From: Frankia sp. RB7
Lineage (GTDB): Bacteria > Pseudomonadota > Alphaproteobacteria > Rhizobiales > Xanthobacteraceae
Length of the DNA: 44,705 nt
NCBI GenBank assembly: GCA_030403585.1
Contig: JAUEPE010000057.1
Coordinates: 1 to 44,705 of the forward strand
Direction of reading: 5' to 3'
Shown here piece after piece: positions 1 through 7,506 of the stretch. Position numbers and translations under genes: made by a program. The notes beneath the pieces are model-generated. The model had not been told where the DNA came from and made no database searches. It worked only from the letters and a program-made list of their open reading frames with translations. Every line of letters begins with the position of its first letter. Positions within the stretch are counted from its first letter, which is position 1.

Positions 1-33
1 AGCCATATTCCGGGAAACTACTGCGGCAATTCA

Positions 34-972
34 TCAACCGTTTGGCTGATAGGCCGCATTCTCCTGCCGTTCGCGCTCGCCAAGTTGGCGCACGAGCTCC
101 TGGAGAAAGGACTCGGTGAAGGCGGGCAGGGTGCGCTCGGCGCGGACATAGATGCCGAGATCCGACCACACCGGGCTGCCGGCATTGTCGAGCGGCAGGA
201 ACACGAGCTGTGCGTCGTGCGACAGCCGGCCGATGCCGAGCTGGGTCTGAAAGGCAACGCCGACGCCGCGCGCAGCGAGTTCGCGCATCAGGTCGATCGA
301 GTTGGCTTGAATCGCGGGCTCCGGCGTCTCGGAGAGCTGCGCGATCAAAGGCTGGAGCAGATGATAGATCGATAATTCCGGCAGCGCATGGATGACGGGG
401 AAAGCGAGACATTGTTCCAGCGTGACTGTCTTGCGGCGCGCTAGCGGATGCTCGCGCGCAACCAGCGCGCCGAGGCGAAACCGTTTCAGCGCAACCTGCC
501 GCAGGTCGGGCGGATGCCTGAGCGCGATGGCGATGCCGATATCGGCCTCGCCCCGGCGTAGGGCTTCGAGCACGTCGGACGATCCCATCACTTCGGTGGT
601 GAAGCTGACGCGCCGGGCCCGGGTCCGGTGCGAGGCGATCAAATCCGGCAACACCGACTCGGTCAGGGACTCGATGCAGGCGATGCTGACAGTGCCGTGC
701 CAGACGCCGGACAGGGACGCGACGTCCGAGCGGAAGCGGTCGAGATCCTGGAGCACGTTCATGACGTGGCGGGCGAGCATTTCGCCGACCGTCGTCAGGG
801 TCAGGCCGCGTGCATTCCGCTCGAACAGAGGCGATCCAACCTCTTGTTCAAGCTTGAGAATTTGGCGGCTGACGGCGGATGAGGCGACGTTCAGGAGACG
901 CGCTGCGGCGCGGATCGAGCCGGTGCGGCGGACAGCATGGAAGTACTGGATAGATGGTGAGTGAAAGCGCAT
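34..972 (-). CDS. LysR-family transcriptional regulator
   Basis: A 312-residue protein with the standard LysR layout. A winged helix-turn-helix fills about residues 4-63 (helix region RAAARLLNVASSAVSRQ, then the typical LEQEVGSPLFER wing). A periplasmic-binding-like effector domain follows from about residue 90. The length is normal for the family. The start is the ATG at 972; a small palindrome (TGCCG-AAA-CGGCA) lies 27 bp upstream. LysR proteins usually bind a small-molecule inducer and control a neighbouring gene and themselves, but no obvious target is divergently transcribed here: the next gene, at 1132, is a DNA-binding-like protein. The ligand cannot be told from the sequence. The family call is secure; the target is unknown. 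Confidence 0.93.
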   Translation of the reverse strand: MRFHSPSIQYFHAVRRTGSIRAAARLLNVASSAVSRQILKLEQEVGSPLFERNARGLTLTTVGEMLARHVMNVLQDLDRFRSDVASLSGVWHGTVSIACIESLTESVLPDLIASHRTRARRVSFTTEVMGSSDVLEALRRGEADIGIAIALRHPPDLRQVALKRFRLGALVAREHPLARRKTVTLEQCLAFPVIHALPELSIYHLLQPLIAQLSETPEPAIQANSIDLMRELAARGVGVAFQTQLGIGRLSHDAQLVFLPLDNAGSPVWSDLGIYVRAERTLPAFTESFLQELVRQLGERERQENAAYQPNG

Positions 973-998
973 GGGACCCCCGGCGGCACTATAGCTGT

Positions 999-1011
999 TG
1001 CCGAAACGGCA
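999..1011. promoter_or_regulatory. Palindrome upstream of the LysR gene
   Basis: Perfect inverted repeat TGCCG-AAA-CGGCA, flanked by a looser GTTGC...GCAAC pair, 27 bp upstream of the LysR start. LysR proteins often autoregulate from such a site. This is a position-based guess; there is no match to a known operator. Confidence 0.3.
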
Positions 1012-1131
1012 GCAACATGTGCGAGATTCTCTGCCTTATGAGATCGCTGGTTTCACCCTAGTGTCATGTGCTGACGGGCTGCCGGGCCCGCACAGCGACG
1101 CGCCCGCAACGATGCGGCAGGGGATTTTGGG

Positions 1132-1704
1132 GTGAACGAGATGATCGCTGGCGAGCTGGAGCACGCGCGGGACGCCCGTCTCGTCGACCGCCGCCGCGCC
1201 GCCGCCTATGTCGGCGTGACCGCCGGCCGCTTCGAGCAACTGGTGCGCGACAATGTCGTGCCGCCGCCGGTCATGGTCGACAACAAGCGGCGCTGGCCGA
1301 TCGCGTTGCTCGACGATGCCAGGAAAGCGGTCGGCAGCAGCATGCCTTCGCCGCCGGTTGTGCGCGTTGATGTCGAGGCGCGCCCCTGCGACCGCGATGC
1401 CGTGCCGTCCGCGCGCGAGCTGCCCGACGCGGCCTGGTTCGAGCAGCGCGCGAGTTTCGTGCAGCGCGTCCGCCGCTCGCTGCTCTCGGGCAACGAGATC
1501 CGTCTCTTACGCGAGTTCAAGGTGCTCAGGCAGAACCAGATCAGCATGTACGGCTACTATGGCAGCTTCGAAGCCCTGATGGTGCGCGGCTACATCGTCG
1601 AGACCGACCGCAAGCCGCCGTCGAGCCGTCCGCTGGTGACCTATCGCCTGACCGTGCCAGGCGAGCAGGTGATCGCAGCACTGAAGAACGAGCCGGTCTA
1701 CTGA
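1132..1704 (+). CDS. Unknown protein with an excisionase/AlpA-like HTH N-terminus
   Basis: A 190-residue protein I cannot name. Residues 18-65 (DRRRAAAYVGVTAGRFEQL, then a conserved-looking RRWPIALLDDAR) resemble the AlpA/MerR-like helix-turn-helix found in excisionases and phage-type regulators. Residues 120-185 are compatible with a second winged-helix-like fold, with a basic RPLVTYRLTVPGEQVIAAL end. The middle is proline-rich and probably a linker. The GTG at 1132 is chosen because an AGGGG run lies about 8 bp upstream; an in-frame ATG at 1141 is possible. No integrase or phage gene is nearby, so a mobile-element role is not supported. The gene stands alone between the LysR gene and a convergent aldehyde dehydrogenase. 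Confidence 0.7.
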   Translation: MNEMIAGELEHARDARLVDRRRAAAYVGVTAGRFEQLVRDNVVPPPVMVDNKRRWPIALLDDARKAVGSSMPSPPVVRVDVEARPCDRDAVPSARELPDAAWFEQRASFVQRVRRSLLSGNEIRLLREFKVLRQNQISMYGYYGSFEALMVRGYIVETDRKPPSSRPLVTYRLTVPGEQVIAALKNEPVY

Positions 1705-1775
1705 CCGGACGCGTTATTTGAGAATCTCGCAGACCGTCGGATGCTCATCGACGATCGGATCCGCATCCTGCGCCG

Positions 1776-1811
1776 AAAAAATCGGGGCCGCGGCGGTTCC
1801 GCCGCGACCCC
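1776..1811 (-). terminator. Rho-independent terminator of the first aldehyde dehydrogenase
   Basis: On the minus strand, 10 bp after the ALDH stop, 13-nt arms (1799-1811 and 1784-1796, one mismatch) form a GC-rich hairpin with a 2-nt spacer. A run of six T residues follows (A-run at 1776-1781 on the plus strand). This is the textbook form of an intrinsic terminator. It may also slow transcription from the convergent gene at 1132. Confidence 0.85.
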
Positions 1812-1821
1812 ATTTGTCGGA

Positions 1822-3231
1822 TCAGGCCGCGGGCGGGCCGTTGATGACCTGGAGCTGGGTGAATTCGGCGAGGCCTTCCTCGGCGAATTCGGTGCCGATG
1901 CCGGACTGCTTGGCGCCGCCGAACGGGATGTGCGGGGCCATGTCGAGGTGCTTGTTGATCCAGACCGTGCCGGACTCGAGCTGCGTTGCCACTTCGTGGG
2001 CGCGCTTGATGTCGGATGACCAGACCGAGGCGCCAAGGCCGTAGGTCGTGGCGTTGGCGCGGCGGATCACGTCATCCTTGTCGGAATATTTGATCAGCGG
2101 CAGCACCGGACCGAACTGCTCCTCGTCGACCAGTTTCGAGCCTTCCTTGATGTCGCGCACGATGGTCGGCTCGATGAAATAGCCGGGACGGTCCATCGCG
2201 GCGCCGCCGGCAACCACCTTGCCGTTCTTGTGCGCGTCCTCGAGGAACGTCTTCACCTTCTCATACTGCATCTTGTTCTGCAGCGGCCCGAGCTTGGTGC
2301 CCTGCTTGGAGCCGTCGTCGACCACGGTGCTCTTGGCGATCGCGACCAGCTCGTCGCAGAGCTCGTCATAGACGGATTCGTGCACATAGAGCCGCTTGAT
2401 GGCGAGGCAGACCTGGCCGGAATTCTGGAACGCACCTTCAAAGATGCCGGGCGCGACCTTCTTCGGGTCGACGTCGTCGAGCACGATGCCGGCATCGTTG
2501 CCGCCGAGTTCGAGCGTGATGCGCTTGAGCGTCTGCGCCGCGCTCGCCATCACTTTCTGCCCCGTCGCGGTCGAGCCGGTGAAGGAGATCTTGCGGATGT
2601 CAGGATGCTTGGTCATCTCACCGCCGAGATCGTTGGCGTCGGTGATGAAGTTAAGCACGCCCTTCGGCACCACGTCCTTGATCAGCTCGGCGAAGCGCAG
2701 TGAAGCCAGCGGCGTAGTCGGCGCGGGTTTCACGATCAGGGTATTGCCGGCGATCAGCGCGGAGGGCAGTTTGAAGGCGAGGATGAGGAGAGGGTAGTTC
2801 CAGGGAATGATAGCGCCGACGACGCCGAGCGGACGGCGATAGGCCTCGACCTTGCGGTCGCCGGAATTCTCGATGACCTTCATCGGCAGATCGAGCGAGC
2901 CGAGATAGCGGAAGAACGCGGCCATGCCGAGCACTTCGCCGGTGGCATCCGCCAGCGGCTTGCCCTGTTCGGCGGTGAGCAGGCGCGCGAGCTCGCCGGA
3001 ATTGGCCTCGATCACGTCGGCCATCTTCATCACGACCTTGCGGCGGTCCTCGATCGGGGTCGCGGCCCAGGCAGGGAAGGCGGCTTTCGCGGCGGCAACG
3101 GCCGTATCAAGCTGGGACTTCGAGGCGCGGGGACACTGTGCCACCACCTCTTCGGTCGCGGGATTGAGAACCGGCATGGTCATGTCGCCGGGCACCATTT
3201 TGCCGTCGATCAGCAGATTAAAGTCGCTCAT
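1822..3231 (-). CDS. NAD(P)-dependent aldehyde dehydrogenase
   Basis: A 469-residue member of the ALDH superfamily, which oxidises aldehydes to acids in the cytosol. The core residues are present: PWNYP with the oxyanion Asn at 145, Lys168 in the VKP cofactor motif, general-base Glu241 in ELGG, and nucleophile Cys275 in GQVC. Length is normal for a class I/II-like enzyme; the substrate cannot be inferred. The start is the ATG at 3231. A Mo-box-like palindrome (3271-3294) lies 40 bp upstream, a second (3366-3391) lies further into the same divergent gap, and a ModE-type HTH gene is close by. Molybdenum-responsive control is therefore a reasonable inference. A strong terminator follows. Confidence 0.95.
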   Translation of the reverse strand: MSDFNLLIDGKMVPGDMTMPVLNPATEEVVAQCPRASKSQLDTAVAAAKAAFPAWAATPIEDRRKVVMKMADVIEANSGELARLLTAEQGKPLADATGEVLGMAAFFRYLGSLDLPMKVIENSGDRKVEAYRRPLGVVGAIIPWNYPLLILAFKLPSALIAGNTLIVKPAPTTPLASLRFAELIKDVVPKGVLNFITDANDLGGEMTKHPDIRKISFTGSTATGQKVMASAAQTLKRITLELGGNDAGIVLDDVDPKKVAPGIFEGAFQNSGQVCLAIKRLYVHESVYDELCDELVAIAKSTVVDDGSKQGTKLGPLQNKMQYEKVKTFLEDAHKNGKVVAGGAAMDRPGYFIEPTIVRDIKEGSKLVDEEQFGPVLPLIKYSDKDDVIRRANATTYGLGASVWSSDIKRAHEVATQLESGTVWINKHLDMAPHIPFGGAKQSGIGTEFAEEGLAEFTQLQVINGPPAA

Positions 3232-3270
3232 AGGCTTTGCGCTCCCTTGAAGAACGGGCCGTTCGGGCCT

Positions 3271-3294
3271 CGTTATATCGGATCATATATCACG
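3271..3294. promoter_or_regulatory. Mo-box-like palindrome 1 (candidate ModE-type site)
   Basis: Arms CGTTATAT and ATATCACG are separated by 8 bp; the right arm matches the reverse complement of the left at 7 of 8 positions. This is close to the known ModE/Mop site pattern (CGnTATAT-spacer-ATATnnCG). It lies 40 bp upstream of the minus-strand ALDH start and 118 bp upstream of the plus-strand gene at 3412. Confidence 0.6.
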
Positions 3295-3365
3295 TTCCGG
3301 CCGGGCCGGCCATGGCTGCGGATTCGATCAATTCCAGAAAAAGCGGCTGGACGCAGCTGGACTTA

Positions 3366-3391
3366 TCGATATATCGTGACGGATATAGCGA
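3366..3391. promoter_or_regulatory. Mo-box-like palindrome 2 (candidate ModE-type site)
   Basis: Arms TCGATATAT and ATATAGCGA are separated by 8 bp and match at 8 of 9 positions, with the same spacing as the first palindrome. The site ends 20 bp before the ATG at 3412, where a bound protein would cover the start region of the unknown gene. Confidence 0.6.
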
Positions 3392-3411
3392 AATGCGTTC
3401 CGGGACTGGCG

Positions 3412-3789
3412 ATGGAAATCAAGGTGAGGCAGCTCACGACCTGCGAGGTGGCGTCCGACGGCGGTGCGATCTCGCTGGGCTTCGAGGATGTGGCGGGCAA
3501 TCCCGCCGCGGTCAGCGTCTCGCTCAACCAGGTCGGCGCCCTCATCATGACGCTGCCCGGACTGCTCGAGGCGGCGCTGAAGGCCCGCTATGGCGACCAG
3601 AGCCTGCGCTACGCCTATCCGCTGGCGTCCTGGGTGCTGGAACAATCCACCGACACGACCCAGCGCATCATCACGCTGGAAACCGAGGACGGTTTCAAGG
3701 TCCGCTTCTCGATCCCGAAGGCCGAACAGAGCCTGCTCGGCGAAGCGCTGACCCAGCCGATGCCGGAAATGTCGGTGCGGCCGAACTGA
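3412..3789 (+). CDS. Small conserved-looking protein of unknown function, candidate Mo-regulated gene
   Basis: A 125-residue soluble protein with no signal peptide, membrane segment or motif I recognise. It looks like a compact alpha/beta domain: beta-like stretches at both ends (MEIKVRQLTTCEV near the start, DGFKVRFSIPKAE near residue 105) around a central helix (LLEAALKARYG). The ATG at 3412 is chosen over upstream in-frame starts because the upstream part would read through both Mo-box-like palindromes. The gene is divergent from an ALDH and convergent, 3 bp apart, with the ModE-type gene. That arrangement suggests these three genes work together. Function unknown. Confidence 0.75.
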   Translation: MEIKVRQLTTCEVASDGGAISLGFEDVAGNPAAVSVSLNQVGALIMTLPGLLEAALKARYGDQSLRYAYPLASWVLEQSTDTTQRIITLETEDGFKVRFSIPKAEQSLLGEALTQPMPEMSVRPN

Positions 3790-3792
3790 CCG

Positions 3793-4170
3793 CTATGAGG
3801 ATTTGCGGGAACGGGCGATGTCGCTCTTGAGCGCTTCCAGATCCTTGTGCACCGCGCGTGCGGCGTCGCGCTCGATCTTCCGGTAGCGCGCAACAAGCTT
3901 TTCGCCGAACGGCGTCAGCATCGCGCCGCCGCCGTTCTTGCCGCCGGCCTGCGGCTCGACCGCGGGATGTCCGCAGATGCGATTGATCTCGTCGACGAGA
4001 TCCCAGGCGCGCTTGTACGACATATCCATGGCGCGGCCGGCCCCGGAGATCGACCCTTGCTCGCGGATTTGCTCCAGAAGCTCGATCTTGCCGGGCCCGA
4101 TCCGGTCCTCGCCGTCGAGATCGATGCGAAGGCTCAGCTGGGGCAAGGATTTGGCGCTCGCGCGCGACAT
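3793..4170 (-). CDS. ModE-type winged HTH protein without a molybdate-binding domain
   Basis: A 125-residue protein that matches the N-terminal DNA-binding half of ModE: GPGKIELLEQIREQGSISGAGRAM, then SYKRAWDLVDEIN and the AMLTPFGEKLVARY wing. Full ModE (about 260 residues) carries two C-terminal Mop domains that bind molybdate; these are absent here. Such short forms are common in alphaproteobacteria and bind DNA, but how they sense metal is unclear. Two Mo-box-like palindromes about 400-900 bp away, between the ALDH and the unknown gene, are the obvious candidate targets. The start is the ATG at 4170. A small palindrome 30 bp upstream could serve autoregulation. Confidence 0.88.
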   Translation of the reverse strand: MSRASAKSLPQLSLRIDLDGEDRIGPGKIELLEQIREQGSISGAGRAMDMSYKRAWDLVDEINRICGHPAVEPQAGGKNGGGAMLTPFGEKLVARYRKIERDAARAVHKDLEALKSDIARSRKSS

Positions 4171-4199
4171 GACCGGCTCTCTTGAATGACTCTAAACAG

Positions 4200-4212
4200 A
4201 GAGTGCCACTCT
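4200..4212. promoter_or_regulatory. Small palindrome upstream of the ModE-type gene
   Basis: Perfect AGAGTG-C-CACTCT inverted repeat 30 bp upstream of the start at 4170. It may be an operator; it does not resemble a Mo-box. Confidence 0.25.
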
Positions 4213-4276
4213 TGCCCGCGGCGGACAAGGTGAGGGCGCCGGATTTCCCGGAGGATAGACCTTCGTCGAGGTCTGC

Positions 4277-4302
4277 AGAGCACGGGCTTCAGCCCGTGCT
4301 CT
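4277..4302 (-). terminator. Hairpin after the MFS gene, probable terminator
   Basis: Perfect 12-bp stem (AGAGCACGGGCT with AGCCCGTGCTCT) starting 14 bp after the stop of the minus-strand MFS gene. It has no T-run, so it may be a transcript-end stabiliser or a Rho-assisted terminator rather than a classic intrinsic one. Confidence 0.5.
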
Positions 4303-4315
4303 TGATGGCTGCATC

Positions 4316-5605
4316 CTACTCCGCGGGGCTTCCGACCACCGCGCCCTGGCTGACGTCCTCGCGGGCGAGGATCATCAAGAGGCCGACGATGACGAGCTCG
4401 ACAACCGCGAAAGCGATGAAGGCGCCGGTGAACGAGCCCCCAGAGGCGTTGATAATGGCACCCATCATCCAGGGTGCCACGAAGGCCGAGAAGATGCCAA
4501 AAACCTCGGCGTATCCGATCGCGGCCGGTGCGAGCGCGTCGGAGTATTTCTCGCTGAGCAGGGAGAAGATCGCGCCGCCGCCGAGCAGCGCGATGCCGCT
4601 GAGTGCTGCAAGCAGCACCAGCATCGGAAACGACATCGGCGTGACCACGCTCCACAGGAACATCAGCGCGGTCAGGAAAGCGAGACATGCGGTGAGCTTG
4701 ATCATGAAGGGCTTGCCGAGCCGATCGGACATGTAGCCGCCAATCACCAGGAACAGCACCTGCGACAGCCCCATCACGGTGCCGATGACTGCGCCGGCCT
4801 CCGGAGCCATGTGCTGTACGGTGATGAAGGCCGGCACCACCCAGGTGGCGGTGCCGGCGATTGCGAAGGTGCAGGCCACGATGCCGAAGCCGCCAACCGC
4901 GATCCATTTCGATCGGAATATCTCGCCGAGCGGCAGATGCTCCTGCGGCGTTTCGTTGCCCCAGGTGAAGCCGTCGAGGCCGAGCTCGCGCGGATTGTTG
5001 CGGACGACGAGTGCATCGACAGCCGCGATGATCAGCGTGCCGATTGCCAGCACGGCGAAGAAGGTTCGCCAACCGGTTGCGATCGTCAGGGGGATGCCGA
5101 GCGCGAAATCCATGGTGATGGCGAGGCTGTAGGCGGCGAGGATGATGCCGACCACCGAGCCACGCCGGCTCTGCGGAAACCAGCCGAAGATCAGCTTCAT
5201 GTTGCCGATGAAGATGCCGGCGTCAAAGAAGCCGATCACGAGCCGGAGTATCACGAGCTGCGTGTAACTCTGCACGAAAACCTGAACCACCATGCCGATG
5301 CCGGTGCCGGCAAGCCCGATCAGCAGCATGTTGCGCGCCGTCATCGACCGGCTGACCGGCGACCACACCACCATGCCGACGCCGTAGGTCAGCGCAAAGA
5401 TGCCTTGCGCAAGCCCGGCCTCGGCGGGATTGAGTTTAAGGCTCTCGGAGACGAAAGGCAGTACGGCTGCGAACGCATACCAGTCCGCGGCTAGAAATAT
5501 CTCGCAGAGGATGGCGAGCGCCAGCATGCCTTTTTGCCACCGGGCTATCCGACGGCGGTCACTCTCGGAGATGGTCGTCCAAGTTGTTGTCAGCGTGGTC
5601 ATCAT
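4316..5605 (-). CDS. MFS transporter, last gene of the flavin-monooxygenase operon
   Basis: A 429-residue major facilitator superfamily carrier with about 12 hydrophobic segments. The loop between TM2 and TM3 carries a variant of the MFS signature (SPVSRSMTARN), and the central loop holds the DGFTWGNE region. It most resembles carriers for organic acids or aromatic compounds, but the substrate is not decided by sequence. An ATG at 5617 is in frame; the ATG at 5605 is preferred because GAGAA lies just upstream. It follows the cupin gene by about 40 bp on the same strand, so it is probably co-transcribed and imports the compound degraded by the upstream enzymes. Confidence 0.9.
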   Translation of the reverse strand: MMTTLTTTWTTISESDRRRIARWQKGMLALAILCEIFLAADWYAFAAVLPFVSESLKLNPAEAGLAQGIFALTYGVGMVVWSPVSRSMTARNMLLIGLAGTGIGMVVQVFVQSYTQLVILRLVIGFFDAGIFIGNMKLIFGWFPQSRRGSVVGIILAAYSLAITMDFALGIPLTIATGWRTFFAVLAIGTLIIAAVDALVVRNNPRELGLDGFTWGNETPQEHLPLGEIFRSKWIAVGGFGIVACTFAIAGTATWVVPAFITVQHMAPEAGAVIGTVMGLSQVLFLVIGGYMSDRLGKPFMIKLTACLAFLTALMFLWSVVTPMSFPMLVLLAALSGIALLGGGAIFSLLSEKYSDALAPAAIGYAEVFGIFSAFVAPWMMGAIINASGGSFTGAFIAFAVVELVIVGLLMILAREDVSQGAVVGSPAE

Positions 5606-5644
5606 CGGTTCTCGCATTTGCGTGTTGGTGGAATCGGCGCGGCG

Positions 5645-6088
5645 TCAGGCAGGCGGCGGCAGGAAATTCACCTCGTGCTCGGCGGCACGTCGCACCACCT
5701 CCTGCGGATCGGGGAGATTGTGGATGCGTTCAAACAGCTCTTTCAGCGACCGCGTCGGTGCGACCCAGAACAGGCTGGTGGCGGTTTCGCCCGACTTGTT
5801 GAAGATGCCGTGGGGGATGCCCTTGGGCATGCGGACGAGGTCGCCGGCCCTGGCGACCAGGTCCTTGCCGTCGAGCCAGAGGTCGTAGCGGCCGCTCAGC
5901 ACGTAGACGAACTCGTCCTGGGTCGGATGGATGTGCGGCGGCACGAAGGTGCCGTCTGGAAATACGGCATGCCAGGCCATCGACGCCTCGGAATGCTGTT
6001 TCAGTGTGTAGGTCTGGCCCAGAATGTTCCAGACGACATTGCCAAAGCCCTCTTTGGCTGGGGTCACGCCCGGAGGCATCTCGATCAT
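5645..6088 (-). CDS. Small cupin-domain protein
   Basis: A 147-residue single-domain cupin. The first cupin motif is visible as PPHIHPTQDEFVYVLSG (two His and a Glu for metal binding) and the second as PKGIPHGIFNKSG with the third His, so metal binding is likely. Small cupins of this kind act as isomerases, dioxygenases or sensors; the sequence does not decide which. The start is the ATG at 6088, 26 bp after the hydrolase stop. Its place inside the monooxygenase operon suggests a step on a pathway intermediate. Confidence 0.9.
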   Translation of the reverse strand: MIEMPPGVTPAKEGFGNVVWNILGQTYTLKQHSEASMAWHAVFPDGTFVPPHIHPTQDEFVYVLSGRYDLWLDGKDLVARAGDLVRMPKGIPHGIFNKSGETATSLFWVAPTRSLKELFERIHNLPDPQEVVRRAAEHEVNFLPPPA

Positions 6089-6114
6089 GGTGATGTCCTT
6101 TGTTGTATGCGGGA

Positions 6115-6915
6115 TCAATCGGCGAGAAAGTCGGTGACGTGGTGTGCGGAAGATGGCGTTTCCTCGAACACGAGATGGCCGGTCGCCGGCACCAGCGTCA
6201 CGCGTGCGTCGGGGAGTCCTGCTTTCCAGGCCTCCGCCTGGGCGGTCGGGCGCAGGCGATCGGTGGCACCCCACAGCACCAGCGTCGGCATCGTGATCCG
6301 ATGCAGCCAGTGCGCGAGCTTGGGATTGCCCTGCGGTTCGCTGCGGATCAACTTGGCAAAGCCCGTGACCTCGCGCCCGAGGCGGGCGTCGAAAGCCGGG
6401 TCGGGCGCCTTGGGAAAATAACGGAGTGCCGCGGCCGGATCGTGCGCGAGATAGGCGGGCAACTCCTGCGGTGCGATCTCGAACAATCCGGGCGCAGGCG
6501 CGCTTGCGACCACCAGACCGGCGGGCGCAACCAGCACCAGCTTACGGACCCGATGCGGCTGACGGATCGCGAACTCCGCGGCGAGCCATCCGCCGAGCGA
6601 GAACCCGGCGAGGTCGAATTGCTCGAGGCCAAGCTTGTCGAACAGATCCATGTAATGGAGAACGTGATCCTCGACGGTGTCGATCGTCTCGGCGTCGCCG
6701 GAATCGCCAAAGCCCGCATGATAGGGAATGATGACTGTGTGCCGCTTCGCCCAATCGCGCGCCATCTCGAAGCCGGTGAAGGTGCCGGTGCCGTGCAGGA
6801 ACACGAGTGCCGGGCCACTTCCGATGCTGTGGACGACGGTGCGCACGCCGTTGATGGTATATTCCGCGCGCGAGAAGCCGGTGAGATCTGGCGAGCGTTT
6901 TGGAGTATCAAGCAT
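6115..6915 (-). CDS. Alpha/beta hydrolase (meta-cleavage-hydrolase-like)
   Basis: A 266-residue single-domain alpha/beta hydrolase. The oxyanion motif HGTGTF is at residues 41-46, the nucleophile elbow GFSLGGW has Ser106, the acid is in WGATDRLRP and the base is the His in PATGHLVFEE. The overall pattern resembles hydrolases of aromatic ring-cleavage pathways and carboxylesterases. The start ATG at 6915 has a GGAG ribosome site 5 bp upstream. It lies 18 bp after the flavin-reductase gene, so one transcript is likely. The probable role is hydrolysis of the product of the monooxygenase step. Confidence 0.92.
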   Translation of the reverse strand: MLDTPKRSPDLTGFSRAEYTINGVRTVVHSIGSGPALVFLHGTGTFTGFEMARDWAKRHTVIIPYHAGFGDSGDAETIDTVEDHVLHYMDLFDKLGLEQFDLAGFSLGGWLAAEFAIRQPHRVRKLVLVAPAGLVVASAPAPGLFEIAPQELPAYLAHDPAAALRYFPKAPDPAFDARLGREVTGFAKLIRSEPQGNPKLAHWLHRITMPTLVLWGATDRLRPTAQAEAWKAGLPDARVTLVPATGHLVFEETPSSAHHVTDFLAD

Positions 6916-6933
6916 GGTCGTCTCCGGTTGAAT

Positions 6934-7506
6934 TCATGCGGCGGCTGCCTGGCGACCGCCGAGAAGCGCGGCGAATTGTTCGACGGCGTTGGCGATCCGC
7001 GCGGCCGTCATTGGCGCGAGCGGTTCGCCCGGTATGATCTCGCCGCTGCTGGCGTAGATCGCCGTCGAAACGGTGCAGGCTTCGAAGAAGCCGAACAGCG
7101 GGCGGAGCTGGTGCTCGACCACCAGCGAGTGGCGCAGGCCGCCGCCGACGGCGGTCAGCAGCACCGGGCGGTTGCGCAGGACATTGGGTTCGATCAGGTC
7201 GAAGACGTGCTTGAACAATCCGGGATAGGACCCCTGGAACACCGGGCACCCGATCACGAGCCCGTCGGCCTGTTCGATGGCCTCGACGACGGCGCGCGCG
7301 TTGTCGTCGAGTGCGATCCGGGTGAAGCCGGCGATGCCGCAACCGGCATCGACGAGATCGAGGACCGTGGTCTGCAGTCCATGCTGCGCCTGAAGGTCGG
7401 CGGCGACGGCTTCCACCAGCACGCGCGACTTCGCCGGGCGCCAGCTATTGCCGCAGAAGCCAACGATGCGGGATGTCCTCACCTCGACGCCCTCGTGTTT
7501 GCTCAA
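6934..7506 (-). CDS. NAD(P)H-dependent FMN reductase, partner of the monooxygenase
   Basis: About 190 residues of the flavodoxin-like NADPH-dependent FMN reductase family (MsuE/SsuE type). Visible are the N-terminal phosphate-binding region VGFCGNSWRPAKSR and the GCPVFQGSYPGLFKHVFDL segment that shapes the FMN site. These enzymes supply reduced flavin to a separate oxygenase. The start is uncertain: the TTG at 7506-7504 overlaps the TGA of the upstream monooxygenase (TTGA, 4-nt overlap), which points to translational coupling; a GTG about 33 bp further in is also possible. An upstream in-frame ATG at 7530 would overlap the monooxygenase more. Function call is firm by family and context. Confidence 0.87.
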   Translation of the reverse strand: MSKHEGVEVRTSRIVGFCGNSWRPAKSRVLVEAVAADLQAQHGLQTTVLDLVDAGCGIAGFTRIALDDNARAVVEAIEQADGLVIGCPVFQGSYPGLFKHVFDLIEPNVLRNRPVLLTAVGGGLRHSLVVEHQLRPLFGFFEACTVSTAIYASSGEIIPGEPLAPMTAARIANAVEQFAALLGGRQAAAA

